DNA of 6,391 nucleotides from an uncultured Lysobacterales bacterium (GTDB lineage: Bacteria > Pseudomonadota > Gammaproteobacteria > Xanthomonadales > SZUA-36): positions 1 to 6,391 of the forward strand of contig CALKKN010000068.1 of NCBI GenBank assembly GCA_937995275.1. The letters are read 5' to 3'. How positions within the stretch are numbered: the stretch's first letter is position 1; the number at the start of each line of letters is the position of its first letter. Positions 1-6,053 of the stretch are shown here, one piece after another. The notes under the pieces were generated by a model, which saw only the letters and a list, made by a program, of their open reading frames with translations, was not told the DNA's origin and searched no databases. The translations under genes and the position numbers were made by a program.

Positions 1-1146
1 GATGTCGATCCAGAACGGCGTCGGCACCAGGAAGTCCCAGGTCCACTCGTTCAGCAGCACGCCGTCCGCCTGCTGGGTATAGAACAGCGGTGTCTGCAGT
101 GCCGTGTGCGAGGTATCGCCGGCCACGATGAACTGCTTGTAGCGGTCCGGGTAGGCGGCGTTCAGTGCGCCATGCCCGTTGACGACCAGTGCGCGGAATG
201 CGGGCTGATCAGCCAGAAGATCCAGGAAGAACCGGTTGGTGAGGTCGCTGTCGGTTTCGTAGAACGCCTCCCGGATCGAGTTGTCGTTGTCCAGCCGCCA
301 GTGGACGATGGCTGTGTTGTCACCGAATTCGCTGCAGTCGCTGCAGCTGGCCGGGTAGAACTGGCCAAACTGCCAATCGTCCGCCCGCGCCTGGATGTCA
401 TCCATGGCGTCCGGGTTGGTGGTGATGGGCCCGGCGTCGTTGAACACGGTCAGGTGGACCTGGTTGCCGAATACGAACCGGGCCAGGAACGGCGCGAAGC
501 CGGCCACGCCCACGCCGCCCGCGCTGGAACCCGCGACCGTGATGCGGCTGGCGTCGGGGAACATGGCCCGGGCCACGTCCATGCCGGCGGACTGGTTGCG
601 CAGGCCGCGATGGAAACGTATCACCGCTTCCGGCACGCCGATTGCCGCGCCGAAAGCCGGGTCGAACACGTCGTTGTCGCCGGAAAATACGGATCCGTCG
701 CAATAAGGCATGTAGACGATCGAGTAATCCGCGAACGGGTTGCCCTTCGAGTCGAAGTCCCAGATGCCGACGCGCGCAGTGGGCGGCTCCTGGGCCTCAG
801 ACAATACATTGCAATTGTAGAAATCCTGCCAGCAGGCGCCGCCGCCCTGCTCGAAAATCAGCAGGCGGGACGGATTGCCCGGCCGGGTGAACACGGAGTA
901 CTGCGTGCCGGCGATGCAGATCGGCCCGTTGCCGGCGGCCGGGTCGAACGTGTGCTTGGTCCAGCCGTCGCCGACATCCTGCGACAATATCGGCGCGTAC
1001 TGTCCGAGATACTTGTCCACCCCGGCCTCATGCAGTTCGAGATAGGCCTGTTCGTTCAGTCCTCGCGGGCCCTGAGCGCCCATCAGCAATGAGCTGACCA
1101 GCACGAGCAGTACAAGCTTCAGGTAGTTGGCGTTATGGAATTTCAT
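1..1146 (-). CDS. Secreted pectinacetylesterase-family hydrolase (C-terminus cut by window edge)
   Basis: The reading frame opens at ATG 1146 and stays open for 382 codons to base 1, so the stop lies outside the window. A GGAG ribosome site (1153-1156) sits 6 bases before the ATG and fixes the start. The N-terminus (residues 1-26) has a lysine, a leucine/valine-rich core (LVLLVLVSSLL) and small residues after it, as in a Sec signal peptide. There is no lipobox cysteine, so export to the periplasm or outside is likely. Pectinacetylesterase/Notum-family marks are clear: FEQGGGACW at 99-106 for the oxyanion loop, GSSAGG at 206-211 with candidate nucleophile Ser208, NDAGP at 236-240, and GDTSHT at 343-348 with candidate catalytic His347. 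Six cysteines (77, 105, 112, 149, 268, 271) fit disulfides in an exported protein. The family removes acetyl or acyl esters from glycans or proteins; the substrate here cannot be read from sequence. The gene diverges from the polyamine operon and shows no functional link to it. Confidence 0.88.
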   Translation of the reverse strand, partial: MKFHNANYLKLVLLVLVSSLLMGAQGPRGLNEQAYLELHEAGVDKYLGQYAPILSQDVGDGWTKHTFDPAAGNGPICIAGTQYSVFTRPGNPSRLLIFEQGGGACWQDFYNCNVLSEAQEPPTARVGIWDFDSKGNPFADYSIVYMPYCDGSVFSGDNDVFDPAFGAAIGVPEAVIRFHRGLRNQSAGMDVARAMFPDASRITVAGSSAGGVGVAGFAPFLARFVFGNQVHLTVFNDAGPITTNPDAMDDIQARADDWQFGQFYPASCSDCSEFGDNTAIVHWRLDNDNSIREAFYETDSDLTNRFFLDLLADQPAFRALVVNGHGALNAAYPDRYKQFIVAGDTSHTALQTPLFYTQQADGVLLNEWTWDFLVPTPFWIDI

Positions 1147-1322
1147 TGCGTACTCCACTGTGGTTATCCCTGTTGAAACCGCCCAAGAGTAACCCTTGTG
1201 GCGAATTGACGCCAATGACAACCCCGTCGGCCAGCGCGGCCGGGAGGTGCAGGATGGCAATTTTCCGTTGCTGAGGTTAGAGTTTGGGGCCTTGAAAGCA
1301 GACCCCGACCGCGAGGTGGCGA
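1147..1322. promoter_or_regulatory. Divergent intergenic region between the esterase and the polyamine operon
   Basis: These 176 bases separate two divergently transcribed genes and should carry both promoters. I see no strong sigma-70 pair on either strand. The best plus-strand -10 candidate is TAGAGT at 1278-1283 (four of six consensus bases), with a poor -35 (TGGCAA, 1255-1260, 17-base spacer). On the minus strand GATAAC, about 17 bases before the esterase ATG, resembles a -10 but lacks a -35 partner. No small gene or riboswitch-like structure is apparent apart from the inverted repeat at 1228-1242. Confidence 0.5.
1228..1242. repeat. Perfect 5-bp inverted repeat in the divergent promoter region
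   Basis: CGGCC (1228-1232) and GGCCG (1238-1242) are exact reverse complements around a 5-base centre (AGCGC). The repeat lies almost midway between the two divergent start codons, where an operator would be placed. In GC-rich DNA such a short repeat can arise by chance, and no known regulator site is matched. Confidence 0.3.
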
Positions 1323-2705
1323 GTGACCGAATCGACCATTGATCCGACCCGGGAATGGAGGCGCCGCGACCACCGCCACTTCATGCATCCCTTCACCGAT
1401 CACAGGGAGTTGAGCGAGAAGGGCGGTGCGCGGATCATAACGCGGGCCGAGGGCGTTTACATTTACGATTCGGACGGTAACCGGATCCTGGATGGCATGG
1501 CCGGGCTGTGGTGCGTCAACCTCGGTTACGGGCGCCGGGAACTTGTGGACGCCGCGGCGCAGCAGATGCGGGAACTGCCCTACTACAACAGTTTTTTCCA
1601 GTGCACCCACCCGCCCGCGATCGAACTGTCCGCACTACTCAGCGAACTCAGCCCCGGTAACTTCAACCACGTTTTTTTCACCGGCTCCGGATCGGAGGCG
1701 AACGACACCCAGGTCCGCCTGATCCGACGTTACTGGGACCTGCTGGGCCAGCCGCAGAAAATGACCATCATCGCCCGCCGGAACGCCTACCACGGCAGCA
1801 CGCTGGCCGGCGCCAGCCTGGGCGGGATGCCCGCCATGCACAAGCAGATGGTCCTGCCGGTTCCGGGCATCGTGCACATCGAGCAGCCCTACCATTTCGG
1901 TCTGGGCGGCGACCTGTCGCCGGAGGAATTCGGGGTGCAGCAGGCGCGGTTGCTGGAGGACAAAATCAACGAACTCGGCGCCGACAAGGTGGCGGCTTTC
2001 GTCGCCGAACCGGTGCAGGGGGCGGGCGGGGTCATCATCCCCCCGGAGACCTACTGGCCGGAGATCCAGCGCATCTGCGACGAGTACGGCATCCTGCTGG
2101 TCGCCGACGAGGTCATCACGGCGTTCGGACGACTCGGCGAGTGGTTCGGGTCTTCGCACTACGGAATCCGCCCGGACCTGATCTCCTTCGCCAAGGGAGT
2201 GACTTCGGGTTACCTGCCGCTCGGCGGCGCCCTGGTCAGCGATCGCGTGGCCGAGGTCGTGATCGCCAGCGGCGGCGAATTCGCGCACGGATACACTTAT
2301 TCGGGGCACCCCGCGGCCTGCGCGGTGGCGCTGGAGACATTGCGCATCCAGCAGCGGGAGAAGATCGTCGAACGCGTCAGGGAGCACACCGCCCCGTATT
2401 TCAGCGAACGCTGGGCGTCGCTGGCCGATCACCCACTGGTTGGCGAGGCCCGTTCCCTTGGCCTGGTCGGGGCCATCGAAATCGTGCGCGACAAGGCCAG
2501 CCGGGAACGGTTCCACAAGGACCTCGGCGCCGGTACGCGCTGCCGGGACATCTGCGTCGACAACGGCCTGGTGATGCGGGCTGTCGGGGATACCATGATC
2601 GTGTCGCCGCCGTTGATTGTCGAGGACACGCACGTTGACGAGTTGGTCGGGAAAGCCTGGAAGTGCCTCGACCTGACCGCCGGTTCCCTGGAGGCGGTCG
2701 GATGA
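1323..2705 (+). CDS. spuC: Class III PLP aminotransferase, putrescine/polyamine-pyruvate type (SpuC-like)
   Basis: This 460-residue enzyme is full length for class III (omega) aminotransferases. It should move a terminal amino group from putrescine or a similar amine to pyruvate, giving 4-aminobutanal and alanine in the cytoplasm. Visible marks in order are GMAGLWCVN (58-66) at the substrate tunnel, GSGSEAND (121-128) for the PLP phosphate loop, YHG (156-158) for the residue stacking on PLP, VADEV (260-264) with Asp262 contacting the pyridine nitrogen, and FAKG (289-292) with Schiff-base Lys291. The C-terminal RAVGDTMIVSPPL stretch holds Arg419, the usual carboxylate-binding arginine. The wording of these motifs follows Pseudomonas SpuC closely, from memory. 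The start is GTG 1323, with GAGG (1313-1316) 6 bases upstream; starting here keeps the N-terminal HPFTDH segment typical of the family. It is the first gene of a four-gene overlapping operon and shares ATGA with the agmatinase gene. The fold is near certain; the exact amine donor is inferred, with beta-alanine or another omega-amine as the alternative. Confidence 0.9.
   Translation: MTESTIDPTREWRRRDHRHFMHPFTDHRELSEKGGARIITRAEGVYIYDSDGNRILDGMAGLWCVNLGYGRRELVDAAAQQMRELPYYNSFFQCTHPPAIELSALLSELSPGNFNHVFFTGSGSEANDTQVRLIRRYWDLLGQPQKMTIIARRNAYHGSTLAGASLGGMPAMHKQMVLPVPGIVHIEQPYHFGLGGDLSPEEFGVQQARLLEDKINELGADKVAAFVAEPVQGAGGVIIPPETYWPEIQRICDEYGILLVADEVITAFGRLGEWFGSSHYGIRPDLISFAKGVTSGYLPLGGALVSDRVAEVVIASGGEFAHGYTYSGHPAACAVALETLRIQQREKIVERVREHTAPYFSERWASLADHPLVGEARSLGLVGAIEIVRDKASRERFHKDLGAGTRCRDICVDNGLVMRAVGDTMIVSPPLIVEDTHVDELVGKAWKCLDLTAGSLEAVG
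2690..2694 (+). promoter_or_regulatory. Ribosome binding site that fixes the agmatinase start
   Basis: GGAGG lies 7 bases before ATG 2702, inside the end of the aminotransferase gene. It supports that ATG over the in-frame ATG at 2663, which would add 13 residues that agmatinases lack. Confidence 0.75.
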
Positions 2706-3664
2706 GCGACCGCAAGGGCTGGGACAACGCGTTTACCGCGACCAGCCCGCTGGGCACGGTCAAGGGCTCACCGTCCTATGCCGGCGCGCTCAGCTTCATG
2801 CGGCGCAAGTACAGCCGCGACCTCGAGGGCGTCGACGTGGCCGTGGTCGGCATTCCGCTGGATACGGCGACGACCCACCGGCCGGGCGCGCGTTTCGGTC
2901 CGCGGGCCATCCGCGCGGCCAGCACGGGCATCAGCTGGGAGCGGCCCTGGCCCTGGGACTTCGACCCCCTGGACCGCCTGGCCGTGATCGACTACGGCGA
3001 CTGCGAGTTCGACTACGGCAGGCCCGAGACCATCGTCCCGTTCATCGAGGAGTATTACGGCAGCATTCTGGACGCCGGTGTTACCCCGCTGACGCTGGGC
3101 GGCGACCACTTCGCGACCTACCCGGTCCTGAAGGCCTGCGCCGCGCGCCACGGCCCGCTGTCGCTGGTGCACTTCGACGCGCATTCGGACACCTGGAGCG
3201 AGGACCGGCAGCGCCTGGACCACGGCACGATGTTCTACCACGCCGTGCGGGAAGGTCTGGTGGACGACAGCCGCTCGGTGCAGATCGGGCTGCGAACCAC
3301 CAATGACGCGACGCTCGGCTTCAACATCCTCGACGCCCGGCGGGTGCACCGCGACGGGCCCGAATCCGTCGCCGCCGAGGCCCGCCGTATCGTCGGCGAC
3401 AACAAGGTGTACCTGACCTTCGACATCGACTGCCTCGATCCGAGCTGCGCGCCCGGTACCGGGACGCCCGTCTGCGGCGGCCTGTCCACCCACCAGGCGC
3501 TGGAGATCGTCCGCGGCCTGGCCGGCATCCGGTTGATCGGCATGGACGTGGTCGAGGTGGCGCCCGCGTACGACGTCGGTGAGATCACCGCGTTGGCGGG
3601 CGCGACGCTGGCCGCCGAGTTCCTGTGCCTGCTCGCGGCGCGCCGGGAGGCTCCGGCGACGTGA
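2702..3664 (+). CDS. speB: Agmatinase (agmatine ureohydrolase)
   Basis: The 320-residue protein belongs to the arginase/ureohydrolase family and hydrolyses agmatine to putrescine and urea with two Mn2+ ions. The metal ligands are all present: His136 in GGDHF, Asp159/His161/Asp163 in HFDAHSD, and Asp241/Asp243 in FDIDCLDP. His174 (DHGTMF) and Glu285 (VVEVAPAY) also match the E. coli agmatinase pattern. The C-terminal half (VYLTFDIDCLDP, APGTGTPV, VVEVAPAYD, EITALAGATLA) is nearly the E. coli SpeB wording, which favours agmatinase over arginase, guanidinobutyrase or formiminoglutamase. Length is slightly above the 306 residues of E. coli SpeB. The start at ATG 2702 overlaps the aminotransferase stop (ATGA). 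The product, putrescine, is the expected substrate of the upstream aminotransferase, so the pair forms a short agmatine-to-aminobutanal route. The stop overlaps the next gene as TGATG. Confidence 0.95.
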   Translation: MSDRKGWDNAFTATSPLGTVKGSPSYAGALSFMRRKYSRDLEGVDVAVVGIPLDTATTHRPGARFGPRAIRAASTGISWERPWPWDFDPLDRLAVIDYGDCEFDYGRPETIVPFIEEYYGSILDAGVTPLTLGGDHFATYPVLKACAARHGPLSLVHFDAHSDTWSEDRQRLDHGTMFYHAVREGLVDDSRSVQIGLRTTNDATLGFNILDARRVHRDGPESVAAEARRIVGDNKVYLTFDIDCLDPSCAPGTGTPVCGGLSTHQALEIVRGLAGIRLIGMDVVEVAPAYDVGEITALAGATLAAEFLCLLAARREAPAT

Positions 3665-4428
3665 TGCAAGGCAACCGTCCGCTGATCGGGGTGATCTCGG
3701 ATCGCCGGATGGTGGGCGCGCACCCCTTTCACATGGTCGGCGAGAAGTACCTGCAGGCCGTGGCCGACGCTGCCGGCGGCTACCCGGTGGGGCTGCCGTC
3801 GCTGGCGCAAGGTTTCGACGTGCTGGACATCCTCGACCGGCTCGACGGGCTGTTCCTGACCGGCAGCCCTTCCAACCTCGAGCCGCAACACTACCTCGGC
3901 GATCCGAGCGAGCCGGGCACGTGGCACGACCCGGACCGGGACCTGGCTGCGCTGGCCCTGATCCCGGCGGCGATCCGCGTCGGCATGCCGCTACTGGCCG
4001 TCTGCCGCGGTTTCCAGGAGATGAACGTGGCCTTCGGCGGCACGCTGCACCAGATGGTTCACGAGCAGCCCGGCTACCGCGTGCACAAGGAAAGCGAGGA
4101 GGACCCGCTGGAGGTGCAATACGGCCCTTCGCACCGGGTGGAATTCACGCGTGGCGGTCTGCTCGAACAGATCACCGGGGAGGCCGGCGCGACCGTCAAT
4201 TCGCTGCATGCACAGGGGATCGATCGCCTCGGCCAGGAACTCGACGTGGAAGCCGTGGCCGAGGACGGCCTGGTCGAAGGGTTTGCCGTACGCGACGCGC
4301 CCGGGTTCACGCTGGCCGTCCAGTGGCACCCGGAGTGGAAAGCGCTGAACAATCCCGTTTCCACCGCGATTTTCCGGGCCTGGGGCGACGCCTGCCGGGC
4401 CTATCGGCTGAGGGGCCTGTCCGGGTGA
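3664..4428 (+). CDS. puuD: Gamma-glutamyl-GABA hydrolase, class I amidotransferase-like (peptidase C26)
   Basis: This 254-residue protein matches E. coli PuuD in length and layout, and resembles SpuA/PauD of Pseudomonas. It should hydrolyse gamma-glutamyl-gamma-aminobutyrate to glutamate and GABA. The nucleophile elbow is AVCRGFQE with Cys114; the rest of the triad is His222 and Glu224 in VQWHPEW. Other family marks are LTGSPSN (65-71), GGTLHQ (125-130), YGPSH (153-157) and NSLHAQG (179-185). The free-standing glutaminase-like domain has no synthetase partner, as expected for this hydrolase. The ATG at 3664 overlaps the agmatinase stop by one base (TGATG). A GGGAGG site (3645-3650) is 13 bases upstream, a little far, so translation probably relies on re-initiation. 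GTG 3661 is a possible one-codon-longer start. The usual partner, gamma-glutamylputrescine synthetase (PuuA/PauA), is not in the window. The activity class is confident; the substrate could be another gamma-glutamyl amine. Confidence 0.92.
   Translation: MQGNRPLIGVISDRRMVGAHPFHMVGEKYLQAVADAAGGYPVGLPSLAQGFDVLDILDRLDGLFLTGSPSNLEPQHYLGDPSEPGTWHDPDRDLAALALIPAAIRVGMPLLAVCRGFQEMNVAFGGTLHQMVHEQPGYRVHKESEEDPLEVQYGPSHRVEFTRGGLLEQITGEAGATVNSLHAQGIDRLGQELDVEAVAEDGLVEGFAVRDAPGFTLAVQWHPEWKALNNPVSTAIFRAWGDACRAYRLRGLSG
4410..4415 (+). promoter_or_regulatory. Ribosome binding site that fixes the GTG start of the membrane protein
   Basis: GAGGGG ends 9 bases before GTG 4425. It supports that start, which overlaps the puuD stop (GTGA), although the frame is open far upstream in an unused frame of puuD. 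Confidence 0.6.
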
Positions 4429-5291
4429 CCGACGCCGCGCACACCGGCAAATTCCTGCACCCCCGGCTGCTATACACGGCCTTCAAGTACACGGTCTACT
4501 TCCTGCTCGGGGTCGACACGGTTCTGTTTTTCCAGGAGGACCTCGCGGCCAGTGCCGAGACCTTCGGCGGGGACATCGGCTGGGGCAACGTGGTGGAGGC
4601 TTTCACGGCGGCGATCGACACCGCGGCCTGGCTGGTGCTGCTGCTCCTGTTCGAACTCGAAACCGCGGTGATTTCGGACGAGAAACTCCAGGGTGGGCTG
4701 AAGTGGGTCTTTTCGGCCGTCCGCGTCGTTTGCTACGTCTTCATCGTGTGGTCGTTCTACGGCTATGTCGCCAAGTACGGCGTGGTTACCGACATCTCTC
4801 CGTTCACCGTGGCGGACGTGTGCAGCCTTCTCGGCGGCGACTGGACCTGGGTGGCCGACCTGGACGAGTATCCGCCTCTCGACCCTGAGAGCTGCGCTTT
4901 GCTGCAGGGCAGGGAACTGCTGCAGATCAACGGCACCCACATCATCGGCACGCGGGAGGCGCTCGATGCCGCAGGCAGGCTGGCGATCATCGATATCCTG
5001 AACTCCGGCACCTGGCTGATCATCGTGGCACTGCTGGAGATCGAGGTGTGGATGCAGCTCAGGGACACGCTCACCGAGCGCCTGCTCAGGGTCAGCAAGT
5101 ACATCAAGGTCGTCTTCTACGCGCTGCTGTTCGTGTGCGCTATTTACTGGGGCATCTACGGCGACTTCCTGGATTTCTGGGACGCGTTCCTGTGGCTGGT
5201 GGCCTTCATCTTCATCGAGATGAACATCTTCCAATGGCATGAGGAGGTGGAGGAGGCCTGGGAGGCTGAACAGGCGGCCCGTGGTACCTAG
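4425..5291 (+). CDS. Six-helix integral membrane protein of unknown function with a triplicated hairpin unit
   Basis: I do not recognise the family. The 288-residue product from GTG 4425 has six hydrophobic segments at about 15-36, 63-82, 96-116, 191-211, 226-246 and 251-270. Charge distribution (basic near 8-21 and 213-228, acidic in the outer loops) suggests both ends are cytoplasmic. The longest loop, about 117-190, would then be periplasmic and contains Cys133 and Cys157. Helix pairs 1-2, 3-4 and 5-6 share a pattern: [KR]xxxY in the first helix (K21/Y25, R100/Y104, K228/Y232) and WLx6E in the second (W69/E77, W197/E205, W257/E265), followed two residues on by E79, E207 or N267. The C-terminus (272-281) is strongly acidic. 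The gene closes the agmatine/putrescine operon and overlaps puuD by four bases (GTGA), so it is likely co-translated. A role in polyamine or amino acid movement is suggested only by position and by the buried glutamates; a sensory or accessory membrane role is equally possible. Confidence 0.85.
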   Translation: MTDAAHTGKFLHPRLLYTAFKYTVYFLLGVDTVLFFQEDLAASAETFGGDIGWGNVVEAFTAAIDTAAWLVLLLLFELETAVISDEKLQGGLKWVFSAVRVVCYVFIVWSFYGYVAKYGVVTDISPFTVADVCSLLGGDWTWVADLDEYPPLDPESCALLQGRELLQINGTHIIGTREALDAAGRLAIIDILNSGTWLIIVALLEIEVWMQLRDTLTERLLRVSKYIKVVFYALLFVCAIYWGIYGDFLDFWDAFLWLVAFIFIEMNIFQWHEEVEEAWEAEQAARGT

Positions 5292-5309
5292 GGGCCATTA
5301 TGCCTGGCT

Positions 5310-5325
5310 GGTCCTGTCCGGGACC
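5310..5325. terminator. Weak hairpin between the converging operons
   Basis: GGTCC (5310-5314) and GGACC (5321-5325) form a 5-bp stem with a 6-base loop inside the 43-bp gap between the two converging stop codons. No T-run follows on either strand, so it is at best a weak bidirectional terminator. It is the only paired structure I see in the gap. Confidence 0.25.
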
Positions 5326-5334
5326 CGCGTCCGC

Positions 5335-5478
5335 CTACTGCCGCTCGTTCGGGCACTCCGACGGGTCGGAACAGCCGGTGCACCCGACGCAGCCGCCGGC
5401 GCCTTTGCCGTTCCCGTGAAAGAGGCCAAACGCCACGAACAGCGCGGCCAAGAGCAATAGCGGTACGAGATAGTCCAC
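5335..5478 (-). CDS. Small cysteine-rich single-helix membrane protein linked to rnfA
   Basis: A 47-residue frame runs from GTG 5478 to TAG 5335-5337. Its first base is shared with the last base of the rnfA stop (TAGTG), which points to coupled translation. Residues 4-20 form one hydrophobic helix (VPLLLLAALFVAFGLF). A glycine-rich linker (HGNGKGAGG, 21-29) leads to four cysteines at 30, 33, 36 and 42, spaced CxxCxxCx5C. I do not recognise an exact family. The plan (one N-terminal helix, then a short Cys tail) resembles NqrM, a DUF539 protein needed to mature Na+-NQR, and FeoB-associated Cys-rich proteins, but the Cys spacing differs from NqrM as I remember it. The tail is too short for RnfB, which carries a larger ferredoxin part. 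With rnfE and rnfA directly upstream, iron or Fe-S delivery to the RnfA/RnfE cluster is a reasonable inference. Only a weak GGGG-type ribosome site is seen; intact frame, overlap and composition argue it is real. Confidence 0.72.
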   Translation of the reverse strand: MDYLVPLLLLAALFVAFGLFHGNGKGAGGCVGCTGCSDPSECPNERQ

Positions 5479-6053
5479 TAGAGCAACCCCGCGAAGCCCA
5501 TGAAGGCCAGTGAGAGACTGCCGGCGATGATCAGGGTCAGCCCGGTGCCCTTGGCGATCGCCGGGATGTCCGACAGTTCGCTGGTCTCGCGGATCGAGGC
5601 CATCAGCACCAGCGCCAGCGTCAGGCCGAGGCCGGCGCCCACTGCGAAGACCATGCCCTGGAGGAAATCGTAGCCGCGGTTGGTCTGGAAGATGGCCAGC
5701 CCGAAGATCGCGCAGTTGGTCGTCATCAGCGGCAGGAAGATGCCCAGTTGCCGGAACAGCGTCGGCGAGATCTTCTTCACGACCATTTCCACGATCTGCA
5801 CCAGCGAGGCCACCACGATTATGAAGGAGATGATCCGCAGGTACGGCGCATTCTCCAGGATGTAGGTGTTGAGCACCCAGGCGCTCAGCGAGGTCAGCAC
5901 CAGCACGAAAATGTTGGCCAGCCCCATCCGCAGGGCGGTTTCGACGCGCGCCGACACACCCATGAACGGGCACAGGCCCAGGAACATGGCCAGCGTGAAG
6001 TTGTTCACGACCATCGCGGAGAAAAATATCGAGAACAGCGTCTGGTCGCTCAT
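5478..6053 (-). CDS. rnfA: Rnf electron transport complex subunit A
   Basis: The 191-residue polytopic membrane protein matches RnfA/RsxA in length and wording: VNNFTLAMFLGLCPFMGVS (16-34), QIVEMVVKK (86-94), GIFLPLMTTNCAIFG (104-118) and LAFMGFAGL at the end. The VNNF and CPFMGVS wording favours RnfA over NqrE. Cys28 and Cys114 are the conserved residues that, with the matching pair in RnfE, hold the membrane [2Fe-2S] cluster. The Rnf complex moves electrons between ferredoxin and NAD+ coupled to Na+ or H+ transport, or in E. coli helps reset SoxR. The start is ATG 6053, with GGAGAG (6060-6065) 6 bases upstream, and it overlaps the rnfE stop (ATGA). The next gene downstream is the small Cys-rich protein, not rnfB. 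Confidence 0.95.
   Translation of the reverse strand: MSDQTLFSIFFSAMVVNNFTLAMFLGLCPFMGVSARVETALRMGLANIFVLVLTSLSAWVLNTYILENAPYLRIISFIIVVASLVQIVEMVVKKISPTLFRQLGIFLPLMTTNCAIFGLAIFQTNRGYDFLQGMVFAVGAGLGLTLALVLMASIRETSELSDIPAIAKGTGLTLIIAGSLSLAFMGFAGLL

Noticed and set aside
106..1092. Open plus-strand frame of 328 codons
   Set aside because: It is antisense to the esterase, whose frame has clear family motifs and a signal peptide. The plus-strand product shows no recognisable domain and has the composition of a GC-rich shadow.
1635..2633. Open minus-strand frame of 332 codons
   Set aside because: It is antisense to the aminotransferase gene and has no family motifs.
2663..2701. Thirteen-residue N-terminal extension of SpeB from ATG 2663
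   Set aside because: The extension (MPRPDRRFPGGGR) lies inside the aminotransferase gene and has no ribosome site. ATG 2702 has GGAGG at 7 bases and gives the family-like N-terminus.
2768..3493. Open minus-strand frame of 241 codons
   Set aside because: It is antisense to speB, whose metal-ligand motifs are complete; the product looks like a GC-driven shadow.
3625..3663. Thirteen-residue N-terminal extension of PuuD from ATG 3625
   Set aside because: The added residues are Gly/Pro/Ala-rich and unlike PuuD, and ATG 3664 at the speB stop gives the same 254-residue length as E. coli PuuD.
4470..5240. Open minus-strand frame of 256 codons
   Set aside because: It is antisense to the six-helix membrane protein and reads as His/Gln/Glu/Asp-rich sequence, the typical complement of hydrophobic codons.
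3579..5291. Single 570-codon frame read as one long protein
   Set aside because: The first 282 codons run through the end of speB and all of puuD in the wrong frame and are Arg/Pro-rich. The real gene starts at GTG 4425, with a ribosome site and a GTGA overlap.
5239..5460. Plus-strand frame of 73 codons after the membrane protein
   Set aside because: It begins inside the membrane-protein gene, is antisense to the small Cys-rich gene and is Arg-rich with no motif.
5335..5478. The small Cys protein as a truncated rnfB
   Set aside because: RnfB has an N-terminal helix followed by a longer CxxCxxxxC cluster region and ferredoxin domains. This frame ends normally after 47 residues with a different Cys pattern, and no RnfB remnant follows before the convergent gene.
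5335..5973. 212-codon minus-strand frame covering most of rnfA
   Set aside because: Its first 165 codons overlap rnfA in another frame and are Arg/Gly/Asp-rich. Only the last 48 codons, from GTG 5478, look like a real gene, and these are reported separately.
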